Of a stretch of DNA of 64,000 nt, positions 47,795-56,388 are shown piece by piece; positions within the stretch are counted from its first letter, which is position 1; each line of letters opens with the position of its first letter. Under the pieces are notes generated by a model. The model worked only from the letters and a program-made list of their open reading frames with translations, had not been told where the DNA came from and did not search any database. This stretch comes from Pseudomonadales bacterium (GTDB lineage: Bacteria; Pseudomonadota; Gammaproteobacteria; Pseudomonadales; Azotimanducaceae). The DNA is taken from NCBI GenBank assembly GCA_012103505.1, contig WLWP01000001.1, positions 3,286,001 through 3,350,000 of the forward strand. Reading direction: 5' to 3'. Position numbers and translations under genes: made by a program.

Positions 47795-48403
47795 TTAGCA
47801 GTCATGATTCAGACGTTCCCGTTTCGTCGTGAGGTATGGCGCGCAAGCCGCATACTGGCTACTTAGCAGTGGTGCGCGAGTGGCAACAATACCTGCTGCT
47901 TCTAGCGCCGTGACCTTTTCGGGATTGTTCGTCAACAAAACACACTGCTTGACCGCTACCAATTCAAGATATGCGGTTGCCGGATCGTAACAGCGTGCAT
48001 CCACAGGCAACCCCAATGCCAGATTCGCATCCACCGTATCCAACCCACCTTCCTGCAACGCGTAGGCTTGGATCTTGTTTTCGATACCAATGCCACGACC
48101 TTCCTGTCTAAGATAGATCACGATACCCCGCCCAGCACTCGCTATCTTGCCCATTGCGTCGTGTAGCTGGTCGCCACAATCACACTTGATTGAACCAAAC
48201 GCATCGCCTGTCAGACATTCTGAGTGGATGCGAACAAGTGGTATTTCCTTCGAACCCGCCCCTTTGCCAAGTCTCATCCCAAAACTAAGCGCTAGATGCG
48301 CGGGTTCTGTCTCAGCAAAGCGATAGCTCTCGAGCTTGAAGTTGCCAAAACGAGTGGGCAAATTCGTCGTCGCCGTGATGCGAATCTTGGCGGCCACCTT
48401 CAA
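47795..48403 (-). CDS. ribA: GTP cyclohydrolase II
   Basis: A 202-residue GTP cyclohydrolase II, first step of riboflavin synthesis: GTP to diaminohydroxy-phosphoribosylamino-pyrimidine. The zinc ligands are in HSECLTGDAFGSIKCDCGDQ (C..C-x-C), with the catalytic YLRQEGRGIGIENKI. It overlaps the ribB-type gene by four bases. The neighbouring flavin-consuming BVMO may benefit, although linkage may be accidental. Confidence 0.93.
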   Translation of the reverse strand: MKVAAKIRITATTNLPTRFGNFKLESYRFAETEPAHLALSFGMRLGKGAGSKEIPLVRIHSECLTGDAFGSIKCDCGDQLHDAMGKIASAGRGIVIYLRQEGRGIGIENKIQAYALQEGGLDTVDANLALGLPVDARCYDPATAYLELVAVKQCVLLTNNPEKVTALEAAGIVATRAPLLSSQYAACAPYLTTKRERLNHDC

Positions 48404-49461
48404 GACTCTTTTATGACGGTTTCAATGTTGAGTCCAAAACTAGCAATGCCAGGAAAGGTCATCTCGCGACTGGCTAACAGATGGATCCTTCGAACACCTA
48501 ACGAGCTCAATATGTAGCTGCCGAGACCAACTTCTCGCCAAACGGCGCCTTGTTGTTCATCTTCTGCACTATGTTCACCTGGGGGCAAATAGATAAACAC
48601 ACCTTGTTTTGCCTCGGCTATCAGTTGCATCGACCGATGAACAACATTGCCGGGTACGAGAGCACTTGTCAGAAAGTCACGATCCCGCACACCTTTAACA
48701 ACTCTCACCATAGTTGGCTGCGATCCGTCAATCTGTCCCTTTACAACGGCAGTGATGAATTGATCACCAAATACAGTGCGGTATACATGCGCTGTTAGGT
48801 TGCTATCACCGAGGCTAATCGTCGTCTCCGCAGCATGTTCAACCAACACATCGTTCTCCGTCCTGTACCGAATCAACGATTCGATCGAAATGATGGGCAG
48901 ATCATGTTCTTGCGCAAACTCCAACAAACACGGTAATCGTTTCATCGTGCCGTCATCGTTCACCAACTCACACAAGACGCCTGCTGGAGTCACTCCAGCT
49001 AACCGACAAAGGTCCACCGTCGCCTCCGTATGTCCGGATCTGACCAGCACTCCTCCTCTCTGATAGCGAAGTGGGAAAATATGACCCGGGCGCACAAAAT
49101 CTTGAGCTGTGGCATCACCTTCGGCCAGCGCGTTGAGCGTCTTCGCGCGCTCCGCGGCTGAGATCCCTGTGGTCATCCCCGGTAAGTAATCCACCGACAC
49201 TGTGAAAGCACACCTATGCGGTTCTTGGTTTTTCTCGACCATAGCTGGAAGGGCCAACGCTTCTAGGCGCTCAGGTTCGCATGGGGCACAGATCACACCA
49301 CTTGTGTGTCTGATCATGAAGGCCATCCGCTCTTGGGACGCAAACTGTGCCGCCATAACAAGATCACCTTCGTTCTCTCGGTCTTCGTCGTCGACAACAA
49401 TCACGAAGCCGCCTTGACCTATTTGTTCGATGGCAGACTCGACCGTGGACAATTGCGCCAT
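48400..49461 (-). CDS. ribB: 3,4-dihydroxy-2-butanone-4-phosphate synthase with degenerate GCHII-like domain
   Basis: A 353-residue protein. The N-terminal ~200 residues are RibB (VIVVDDEDRENEGDLVMAAQ, RPGHIFPLRYQRGGVLVRSG, HTEATVDLC), making the four-carbon unit for riboflavin from ribulose-5-phosphate. The C-terminal ~150 residues resemble RibA but lack all zinc cysteines, so they cannot have cyclohydrolase activity. This RibBX layout is known in proteobacteria, where the domain is regulatory; the active RibA is the next gene. Confidence 0.92.
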   Translation of the reverse strand: MAQLSTVESAIEQIGQGGFVIVVDDEDRENEGDLVMAAQFASQERMAFMIRHTSGVICAPCEPERLEALALPAMVEKNQEPHRCAFTVSVDYLPGMTTGISAAERAKTLNALAEGDATAQDFVRPGHIFPLRYQRGGVLVRSGHTEATVDLCRLAGVTPAGVLCELVNDDGTMKRLPCLLEFAQEHDLPIISIESLIRYRTENDVLVEHAAETTISLGDSNLTAHVYRTVFGDQFITAVVKGQIDGSQPTMVRVVKGVRDRDFLTSALVPGNVVHRSMQLIAEAKQGVFIYLPPGEHSAEDEQQGAVWREVGLGSYILSSLGVRRIHLLASREMTFPGIASFGLNIETVIKES

Positions 49462-49509
49462 GACAGCACCTGGTTCTTAAGTTGACGGCATCTTAGCTTG
49501 ACCAGTACT

Positions 49510-49554
49510 GTTCATATATAGACATTAATAAACTTTCAACGTTCATATATGAAC
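49510..49554. promoter_or_regulatory. Two palindromic elements in the ribB/LysR divergent promoter
   Basis: GTTCATATATGAAC (49541-49554) is a perfect 14-bp palindrome. GTTCATATATAGAC (49510-49523) repeats its first ten bases 31 bp upstream. The spacing of about three helical turns and the symmetry suggest a dimer-of-dimers operator. The perfect copy covers the first LysR ATG (49549), so a bound regulator would block that start. Confidence 0.55.
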
Positions 49555-50562
49555 AATAAAATGAATTGGGACCACCTTAGGTCTTTCATCGCAGTAGCCA
49601 AGGCTGGCTCAGTTATAGCTGCTGCAAGCACTCTTGGGGTCAGCCACGCCACCGTCCTTCGCAACATCTCAAAGCTCGAAACTACCTTGGGGTCCAGACT
49701 TTTCGATAGATTGCAGACGGGCTATAGCATCACCGAGCAAGGCCGCGAGATATTGGCGCATGCGCTTGAGATGGATGAGCAAGCCAAACTCCTCATGCGT
49801 CGTGCAAGCGCTAAGAATCCAGCGCCAGAGGGTCTCCTTCAGATTGTTTCGCCGAACAATGCACTTTTTAACCTGATGCCGGTCCTATCCAAGTTCCAAG
49901 ACGAATACCCTAGGATCACAATTCGCAATGAGCATCGAGCGCCTCAAGCCATGCTCAGATCAACCGCCGACGTCGCCTTGGCGATCACCAACACGCCACC
50001 CGACGATCTCGTTGGCCGGCAACTGCAACGCCTAGAATTCGCCTACTTTTCTGCCCGCGACTATCCCTTGCTCAAAGGTGCCGCGCAAGATCCTAGCATC
50101 TGCGACTGGATTACATGGGGTGAAACCGACGATACGGATCCTGAACTCAATAGCGCCGCTCAAGAGCGGGCACTTAGGCATTTCGCAAAGCGACCCATTG
50201 TAAAAGTTCAGACTGCAAACTACGCAGATGCATTGTCCGCGACCAAGGCGCGTCTAGGCGTATCACTACTGAGAAAGCCGCAAATCGAACTAGAAGAACT
50301 GCCTTTTAGATCTAATCTTGGTCAATTTGGGCTCTGGATTTTGACTCACCAAGACCTACAGCGATCCGGCAAAGTTCAAGCGTTCATGGATTTTGTAGTC
50401 GCGTACTTCGAAGCCAATAGTCGGAGTAGCTTAAGGTCCTTCCGCATCACCCTCAGCGGCACAAAGGCAAGAAGACGCAATGTCTGCCTTGATACGCACC
50501 CAGCCCACGTGACTCCCTCCATCCATCGGATAGTCCTTCGAAACAAGCACTGGTTCTGCTGA
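49549..50562 (+). CDS. LysR-family transcriptional regulator with extended C terminus
   Basis: A 337-residue LysR-type regulator. The N-terminal winged helix-turn-helix is WDHLRSFIAVAKAGSVIAAA followed by STLGVSHATVLRNISKLE; the rest is the ligand-binding domain. Its start could be ATG 49549 (within a palindrome) or ATG 49561, which gives the usual MNWDHLRSF beginning. LysR proteins are normally near 300 residues; the last ~40 residues (from SSLRSF onward) are polar, unfamilylike and antisense to the next gene's end, so the original stop was probably lost. Target genes are unknown. Confidence 0.88.
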   Translation: MNNKMNWDHLRSFIAVAKAGSVIAAASTLGVSHATVLRNISKLETTLGSRLFDRLQTGYSITEQGREILAHALEMDEQAKLLMRRASAKNPAPEGLLQIVSPNNALFNLMPVLSKFQDEYPRITIRNEHRAPQAMLRSTADVALAITNTPPDDLVGRQLQRLEFAYFSARDYPLLKGAAQDPSICDWITWGETDDTDPELNSAAQERALRHFAKRPIVKVQTANYADALSATKARLGVSLLRKPQIELEELPFRSNLGQFGLWILTHQDLQRSGKVQAFMDFVVAYFEANSRSSLRSFRITLSGTKARRRNVCLDTHPAHVTPSIHRIVLRNKHWFC

Positions 50563-50991
50563 ATTACGCTGCCAGCGCTCATTGACAGTGCGGGTCACGG
50601 GTTCAGAACTGCCATCCTCGCTCTGTTTGTACGTTCTAATCCGTAGCGCATATTCACCAGAGGACGGACCACAATCTTCATTGTTGATTGTCGTATCCAC
50701 GCGTATCAGATCGTTGCGCTGCATATACGATATTTCAAAAGCGGCTTGGCAGTGTTGTTCAGTCAGTAATTCCTGACCCGGCAGAGTGAGCTTGCGCACC
50801 AAGGGGATCGGCTTGAGCTTGATCGATTTAGGGGTGCCTTCGAGGTTGGGCTTATCTGCCGGGTTACGGCAATCCTTCTTTATAAAGCCACCCGTACAAT
50901 TGAAGTTTTGCGGATCTGCAAACGAACTGATACCCGGCACAAGCGCCGCCAAACTAGCAAAACACAGACCAAAGATCGTCTTTTTGAGCAT
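50431..50991 (-). CDS. Secreted protein of unknown function
   Basis: A 186-residue protein with a clear Sec signal peptide (MLKKTIFGLCFASLAALVPGISSFA). The mature part has six Cys residues (for example NCTGGFIKKDC, EDCGPSSGEY and SSCLCAAE), suggesting disulfides in the periplasm. I do not recognise the family. The frame is open to 51018. Its 3' end overlaps the LysR gene by 132 bases. It is divergent from the indolepyruvate oxidoreductase gene. Confidence 0.7.
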   Translation of the reverse strand: MLKKTIFGLCFASLAALVPGISSFADPQNFNCTGGFIKKDCRNPADKPNLEGTPKSIKLKPIPLVRKLTLPGQELLTEQHCQAAFEISYMQRNDLIRVDTTINNEDCGPSSGEYALRIRTYKQSEDGSSEPVTRTVNERWQRNSAEPVLVSKDYPMDGGSHVGWVRIKADIASSCLCAAEGDAEGP

Positions 50992-51068
50992 AGCTCGATT
51001 CCGTGAAATTAAGACCATCCTAGAGCGTCTAGCGCCGATCGTCCATCTAGTAGCCAGCCCGTGTGAGA

Positions 51069-51082
51069 TCTGTTAATACAGA
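51069..51082. promoter_or_regulatory. Short palindrome upstream of the indolepyruvate oxidoreductase
   Basis: TCTGT-TAAT-ACAGA is an inverted repeat with perfect 5-base arms, 28 bases before ATG 51110. It is shorter than a LexA box (which needs CTGT-N8-ACAG), so LexA is unlikely. An unassigned operator is possible. Confidence 0.3.
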
Positions 51083-51109
51083 CCACGTGTAGCTACATTT
51101 GAGGAAGAC

Positions 51110-54100
51110 ATGGCGGAATCAATTCTGTCTAAAGACAAGCGTTTAGATATGACGCTCGACGACCGCCTAACCGTCGAGGAAGGCTGGGTCTATATGACCG
51201 GCATGCAAGCTCTCGTGCGCCTCCCCGTGCAGCAGCGTATTCGTGACATCGCCCGAGGCTTAGATACCGCCGGTTTCATTTCTGGGTACCGTGGCTCACC
51301 TCTCGGCCGATACGATATGGAGCTTTGGAACACACAGGAGACCCTAGAAAGCTACAACATTGTATTCAAAGCTGGCGTTAACGAAGACCTCGCCGCAACT
51401 GCCGCTTGGGGATCTCAATATGTTGGCACCTTCCCGGGCGCGACCGTCGACGGCGTGTTCTCCATCTGGTACGGCAAGGCACCCGGTATGGATCGATCCA
51501 TGGACGCACTGCGCCATGCCAATATGGCTGGTACTTCACCCCTCGGCGGTAGCCTGCTGTTGGTGGGAGATGATCATGGCGCCAAGTCGTCCACGCTAAC
51601 TTGTTACTCAGACTTCAATTTCGTATCTGCTGGCATTCCCTTGTTAGCACCCTCGAATGCACAAGAAGTCCTAGACTTCGGACTCCAAGGCATCGCCATG
51701 TCCCGCCATAGCGGGCTGCTGTGCGGCATCAAACTCGTTACCGACGTGATCGAAGGCGGAGGTTCGATTTACGTCGGACCCAATTCGCCTGAGATTGTGA
51801 CACCCGATGCGAAAGAAGGCCTTAGCATTCAAACCTTCACGCCGTTTGTTCAACAAGAAGAGGTGTTGTACGAGCACCGCATCGACGAAGCACTTATCTA
51901 TGCAAGACAAAACAAGCTAAACGCCATAACACAAAACACGCCTGGGGCGACTCTAGGGATCGTGGCGGCAAGTAAGGCATACCAGGACCTTTCCCAAGCA
52001 CTGCGTGCGCTCGGGGTTAGCGATGCCGATCTTGGCAGCATCGGTCTAAAGGTTCTAAAAGTAGGGATGGTCTGGCCACTAGATGACCAAATCGTTCGCG
52101 AGTTCGCCCAAGGCTTGGACACTATTTTGGTCGTCGAAGAAAAGCGTCCATTGCTTGAAGATCAGATACGCTCCATCCTCTACGGGGAGCCCAAGGCACC
52201 AAGTATCGTCGGTAAATTCTTCGACGGCCAAACTTACGCGACCAACCGGGGCGACCAAGCGTTTCCAAACAGCGGTGAAATCAACCCGTCAACCATCGTT
52301 CGGGTGCTGAGCAAAACCGCACTAAACGTCGATCCAAATTGTGGTGTGTCGTTACCCAACTTCCCCGACAAACCAGCGGCTGGCACTGTCTCCCCGATTC
52401 GCAGCCCCTCTTTCTGTGCCGGTTGTCCCCACGGTCGCTCGACTCAAGTTGTTGAGGGTAGCCGTGCTCTTGCAGGAATCGGATGTCACAGCATGGCTAT
52501 GTTTGTCGACCCCTCCACCACAAACACCATCTCCCACATGGGCGGGGAAGGCGCAATGTGGATCGGCCAACAGCCTTTCACCGACGAAAAACACGTCTTT
52601 ACCAACATGGGTGATGGCACTTACTACCACTCAGGTTTCATGGCTATTCGCGCAGCAGTGGCCGCGGATCTGCCCATCACTTACAAGCTTCTAGTGAATG
52701 GTTTCATGTCGATGACAGGGGGGCAGCCCATCGAAGGCGAACTTTCCATCGACCAAATCATCGGCGAGCTCTACGCAGAGGGCGTGCGAAAAATAACCCT
52801 CGTAAGCGATGAACCCGAAAAGTACGACACACAAAAATTACCTGGGTATGTAGACATTTACCCACGTACAAAGCTCGAACTTGTACAGAAAGACCTGCGC
52901 GAGTATGACAACGTTTCTGTATTGATTTACGAGCAACCTTGCGCGACGGAACGTCGTCGTCTGCGCAAACGGGGTAAGTGGGAGGATCCGGACAAAAGAG
53001 TTTTCATCAACCCAAGTGTTTGCGAAGGCTGCGGTGATTGCGGTGCAGTTTCCAACTGCATGGCGATCGAACCGTTAGAAACAGAGTTCGGGCGAAAACG
53101 ACAAATCAATCAGTCCTCGTGCAACAAAGACTTTTCTTGCGTAGAAGGCTTTTGCCCAAGTTTGGTAACGATCGAGGGCGCTACACCGAAAAAATCCGAA
53201 GCAGGGCCGAACGTCCGCTCGTTTCCCGAAGTACCGGAACCAATACTCCCCAGTATCGACGGCTCTTGGTCCGTATTAGTGGCAGGCATCGGTGGGACTG
53301 GGGTGGTAACCATTGGACAAACGCTAGCTGTCGCTGCCCACGCTGATGGTTTGTTCAGCTCCAATCTAGACGTCACTGGCCTCGCGCAAAAATATGGCGC
53401 CGTCCTCTCACATATCAAGATCGCAAACGACCCCGTGCAACTAAATTCAACCCGAATCGCGACCGGCGAGGCGGATGCGTTGATTGGGGCTGACATTATT
53501 GTCTCAGCAGGAGACGAAGTACTCGCTACCCTCGTTCCTGGTCAGAGTAACGGCGTCGTCTCGACCCACCTAATTCCGACGGCCGAATTCGCTCGTAATC
53601 CAGATTGGAACATCGATGAGCGAATACTGATCCAGCGGCTAGACCAGGCATTAGAAGGCAAGCTACTTAAACTCGATAGCATCCTCCTCGCTGAGCGAAT
53701 CTTGGGTGATGCTGTCTATGCCAACACCCTTTTACTGGGTGCTGCTTGGCAACTCGGTGCCATCCCAGTCAGTCTGGAAGCACTAGTGCACGCGCTCGAC
53801 CTCAACGGTGTTGCCGTCGAGATGAACATTCGTGCTTTCGCCCTCGGACGATACGCGGCGCACGACTTAGAGGGTGCGCTCGCGCTCATCCAAGGTAGTG
53901 CCTCACACGACAAAGAGGCAACACCTGATCTAGACAGTCTCATTGAACGACGTGTGGAGTTTCTCACTCAGTATCAAAATGTGGAGCTCGCAAACAAGTA
54001 CCGTCAACTCGTCGACCAAGTGCGTCGAAAAGAAGCGGATCTCTCTACTGATCTAACGGTCACCCACGAAGTGGCTCGTTACTACTTTAAAGTGCTGGCC

Positions 54101-54592
54101 CACAAGGATGAATGGGAAGTTGCTCGACTGTACGCAGATCCGACCTTCACCAAAACGCTGGCCGAAAAGTTTGATGGAGACTTGAAACTCACTTTCCACG
54201 TTGGTGGTTGGCCTTTCGGACAAAAGGTACCCGATTCCAAGAAAGTGATTAAAAGGGCTGTCGGCGGCTGGATGATGAGCGCGTTTAAACTCATGGCAAG
54301 CCTGCGTGGTTTACGCGGCTCTTGGCTGGATCCATTTCGCAACTCAAACGACGCGCAGGCAGCTCGAGCACTGATCAAACAGTATGAGAGCGATATAGCA
54401 AAGATTCTGGATACCCTAAGTCCACACAATCTGGAAGCAGCAACGCGACTTGCAGCAATACCTGATCAAATTCGTGGCTATGGCCACGTTCGAGAAGAAC
54501 ACGCCACTCGTGCCGCGACTGCTCGATCGCTATGTCTTGCAGAGCTCTTAGGCGCACCAGCTGAAGACAATTTGATCGCCAAAGCCAGTTGA
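51110..54592 (+). CDS. Indolepyruvate ferredoxin oxidoreductase, fused alpha-beta form
   Basis: A 1160-residue fused 2-oxoacid:ferredoxin oxidoreductase of the proteobacterial type. Order: pyrimidine-binding domain (FISGYRGSPLGRYD), TPP domain (CAGCPHGRST; FTNMGDGTYYHSGFMA), a ferredoxin-like cysteine region (CEGCGDCGAVSNC and CVEGFCPSL), then the gamma-domain (SVLVAGIGGTGVVTIGQTLA). It decarboxylates aryl-2-oxoacids such as indolepyruvate, passing electrons to ferredoxin. GAGGA lies five bases before the ATG. It is followed 11 bases on by the GMC gene. Confidence 0.93.
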   Translation: MAESILSKDKRLDMTLDDRLTVEEGWVYMTGMQALVRLPVQQRIRDIARGLDTAGFISGYRGSPLGRYDMELWNTQETLESYNIVFKAGVNEDLAATAAWGSQYVGTFPGATVDGVFSIWYGKAPGMDRSMDALRHANMAGTSPLGGSLLLVGDDHGAKSSTLTCYSDFNFVSAGIPLLAPSNAQEVLDFGLQGIAMSRHSGLLCGIKLVTDVIEGGGSIYVGPNSPEIVTPDAKEGLSIQTFTPFVQQEEVLYEHRIDEALIYARQNKLNAITQNTPGATLGIVAASKAYQDLSQALRALGVSDADLGSIGLKVLKVGMVWPLDDQIVREFAQGLDTILVVEEKRPLLEDQIRSILYGEPKAPSIVGKFFDGQTYATNRGDQAFPNSGEINPSTIVRVLSKTALNVDPNCGVSLPNFPDKPAAGTVSPIRSPSFCAGCPHGRSTQVVEGSRALAGIGCHSMAMFVDPSTTNTISHMGGEGAMWIGQQPFTDEKHVFTNMGDGTYYHSGFMAIRAAVAADLPITYKLLVNGFMSMTGGQPIEGELSIDQIIGELYAEGVRKITLVSDEPEKYDTQKLPGYVDIYPRTKLELVQKDLREYDNVSVLIYEQPCATERRRLRKRGKWEDPDKRVFINPSVCEGCGDCGAVSNCMAIEPLETEFGRKRQINQSSCNKDFSCVEGFCPSLVTIEGATPKKSEAGPNVRSFPEVPEPILPSIDGSWSVLVAGIGGTGVVTIGQTLAVAAHADGLFSSNLDVTGLAQKYGAVLSHIKIANDPVQLNSTRIATGEADALIGADIIVSAGDEVLATLVPGQSNGVVSTHLIPTAEFARNPDWNIDERILIQRLDQALEGKLLKLDSILLAERILGDAVYANTLLLGAAWQLGAIPVSLEALVHALDLNGVAVEMNIRAFALGRYAAHDLEGALALIQGSASHDKEATPDLDSLIERRVEFLTQYQNVELANKYRQLVDQVRRKEADLSTDLTVTHEVARYYFKVLAHKDEWEVARLYADPTFTKTLAEKFDGDLKLTFHVGGWPFGQKVPDSKKVIKRAVGGWMMSAFKLMASLRGLRGSWLDPFRNSNDAQAARALIKQYESDIAKILDTLSPHNLEAATRLAAIPDQIRGYGHVREEHATRAATARSLCLAELLGAPAEDNLIAKAS

Positions 54593-54602
54593 ACCCTCTC
54601 AG

Positions 54603-56203
54603 ATGAGCGGCGACGCCCCCCTGAGGGCTGACTACGTCATCGTTGGTGCAGGGTCGGCTGGTTGCGTTATGGCCAATCGGTTGTCGGAAGATCCGGATGT
54701 GTCTGTCTGTCTACTCGAGGCGGGGGGTCATGATCGGTCTTTGACCATTCGTATGCCTGCAGCGCTGGGTGTTAACACAGCCGGTGGGCGCCACAACTGG
54801 GGTTTCCAAACCACACCCCAAACACACCTCGACAACCGCAGCATCTACACACCTCGGGGCAAAGGCTTGGGCGGCTCATCTTCAATCAACGGGCTCGTCT
54901 TTGTTCGTGGCCACGCCAACGATTACGATCGTTGGGAGACTGAAGGCGCTACGGGTTGGAACTTTCAAAACGTCTTGCCTTACTTTAAGAAGCTAGAAAA
55001 CTGGCACGGTCCCGCCAGTGACCATCGGGGCACGTCCGGACCCGTTCACGTCACCACACGACCAGCCGACAACCCATTAGATCGAGCATTTCTCGCCGCC
55101 GGACCACAGGCTGGTTACGCCACGACAGACGATATCAACGGGCGGACCCAGGAAGGGTTCGGCTACTTCGACACCAATATTCATAACGGCGAACGGCAAC
55201 GTGCGTCCGCGGCCTACCTCCACCCAGTGACGCCAAGAACAAATTTGAGCGTCAAAACAAACGCAGCGGTCACTCGCGTGCTATTCGAAGGCGAACGCGC
55301 CGTGGGAGTGGAATTTGTCAGCGGCGGCAGAACCTATGAGCTCCGCGCAAATCGGGAAGTCATACTGTGCGCAGGCGCCATTAAAACGCCGCAACTTCTC
55401 ATGCTCTCGGGTGTTGGTGATCCGAAACATTTGGCAGAACACAACATCCCGGTGATTCATGATCTACCTGGCGTAGGCCAAAACTTGCAAGATCATTTAG
55501 AGATTCATCTCCACTACAAAGCACCCGCTACAGCCGCGCTTAACCGTGAGATGCTACCCCACCGTCTCGCGAAAAATCTCACTCAGTGGTTCATGAGTCG
55601 GACAGGACCGGCCACTTCTAATGGCTGCACCGTAGGGGCATTTCTTAAGACGGACGACAAGGCCACTCACCCAGACGCCCAGATACACTTCTTCCCCGTC
55701 TATCTACAGGGCTGGATTCCAAAACCGCGACCCCATGGCTTTCGCTTAGGCATCGGCACCTTGCGCGCAACAAGTGTTGGCACGATCAAACTCAACGACG
55801 GCAATCCCGCATCTTCGCCAAAAATCGACCCTAACTATCTCGCCACAGAGCAAGATCGGACTGACTTGCGTCGTTGCGTCGAAATGGCGAGAGAGATTGT
55901 TGCGCAAGCAGCCTTTGATGGGGTGCGTTTCGAAGAGCTCGATCCCGGGCAAAGCGTGCAAACATCGCAAGACATCGACGCATATATTCGGAAGGAAGCG
56001 GGGACCGCTTATCACGTGTCTTCACGTGCAGGATGGGTACAGATGATCTTGCTGTTACGGACTCGGATACCCGAGTGCGTGGCATGATTGGACTGCGCAT
56101 TGTCGACGCATCAATAATGCCGAGCATAACGAGTGGGAATTTGAACGCCCCGGTGATGATGATGGCAGAGCGTGCGGCAGATTTGATTAAGTCTGCTGGA
56201 TAG
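54603..56203 (+). pseudogene. GMC oxidoreductase (choline-dehydrogenase-like), frameshifted near the C terminus
   Basis: Residues 1-~474 are a good GMC flavoprotein: DYVIVGAGSAGCVMANRLSE (FAD), GKGLGGSSSINGLVFVRGH, and the second signature GAIKTPQLLMLSGVGD. The in-frame reading then leaves the family and stops at 56087. One base earlier in phase, from about 56024, the sequence continues as [19 protein letters not shown] and [18 protein letters not shown], the expected end with the catalytic Asn, to a TAG at 56201. Restoring one base gives YHVSSTCRMG, holding the catalytic His, and 533 residues. So it is a one-base deletion or sequencing error. Confidence 0.85.
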
Positions 56204-56388
56204 TCTCGCTACTGCGTTCCCTACCATTCTCCGCTGACTCGGTCAGATTGCTTATAGTGTCCATACGCAACTAACTTCTCTAATCCAAATACCAGCGGCG
56301 ACATGTCTCGAGTTACAATCTCTGATCTGCTATCGACGACTTGCGTTCGGTATTCACAGAATTCGAATAGTGGGGGTCCTCGATCAAA

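Noticed and set aside
49462..49548. FMN riboswitch upstream of ribB
   Set aside because: Only 87 bases separate the divergent starts, too short for the FMN element, and none of its conserved segments is seen.
51069..51082. LexA (SOS) box before the indolepyruvate oxidoreductase
   Set aside because: The arms are separated by four bases rather than eight, so it does not fit CTGT-N8-ACAG.
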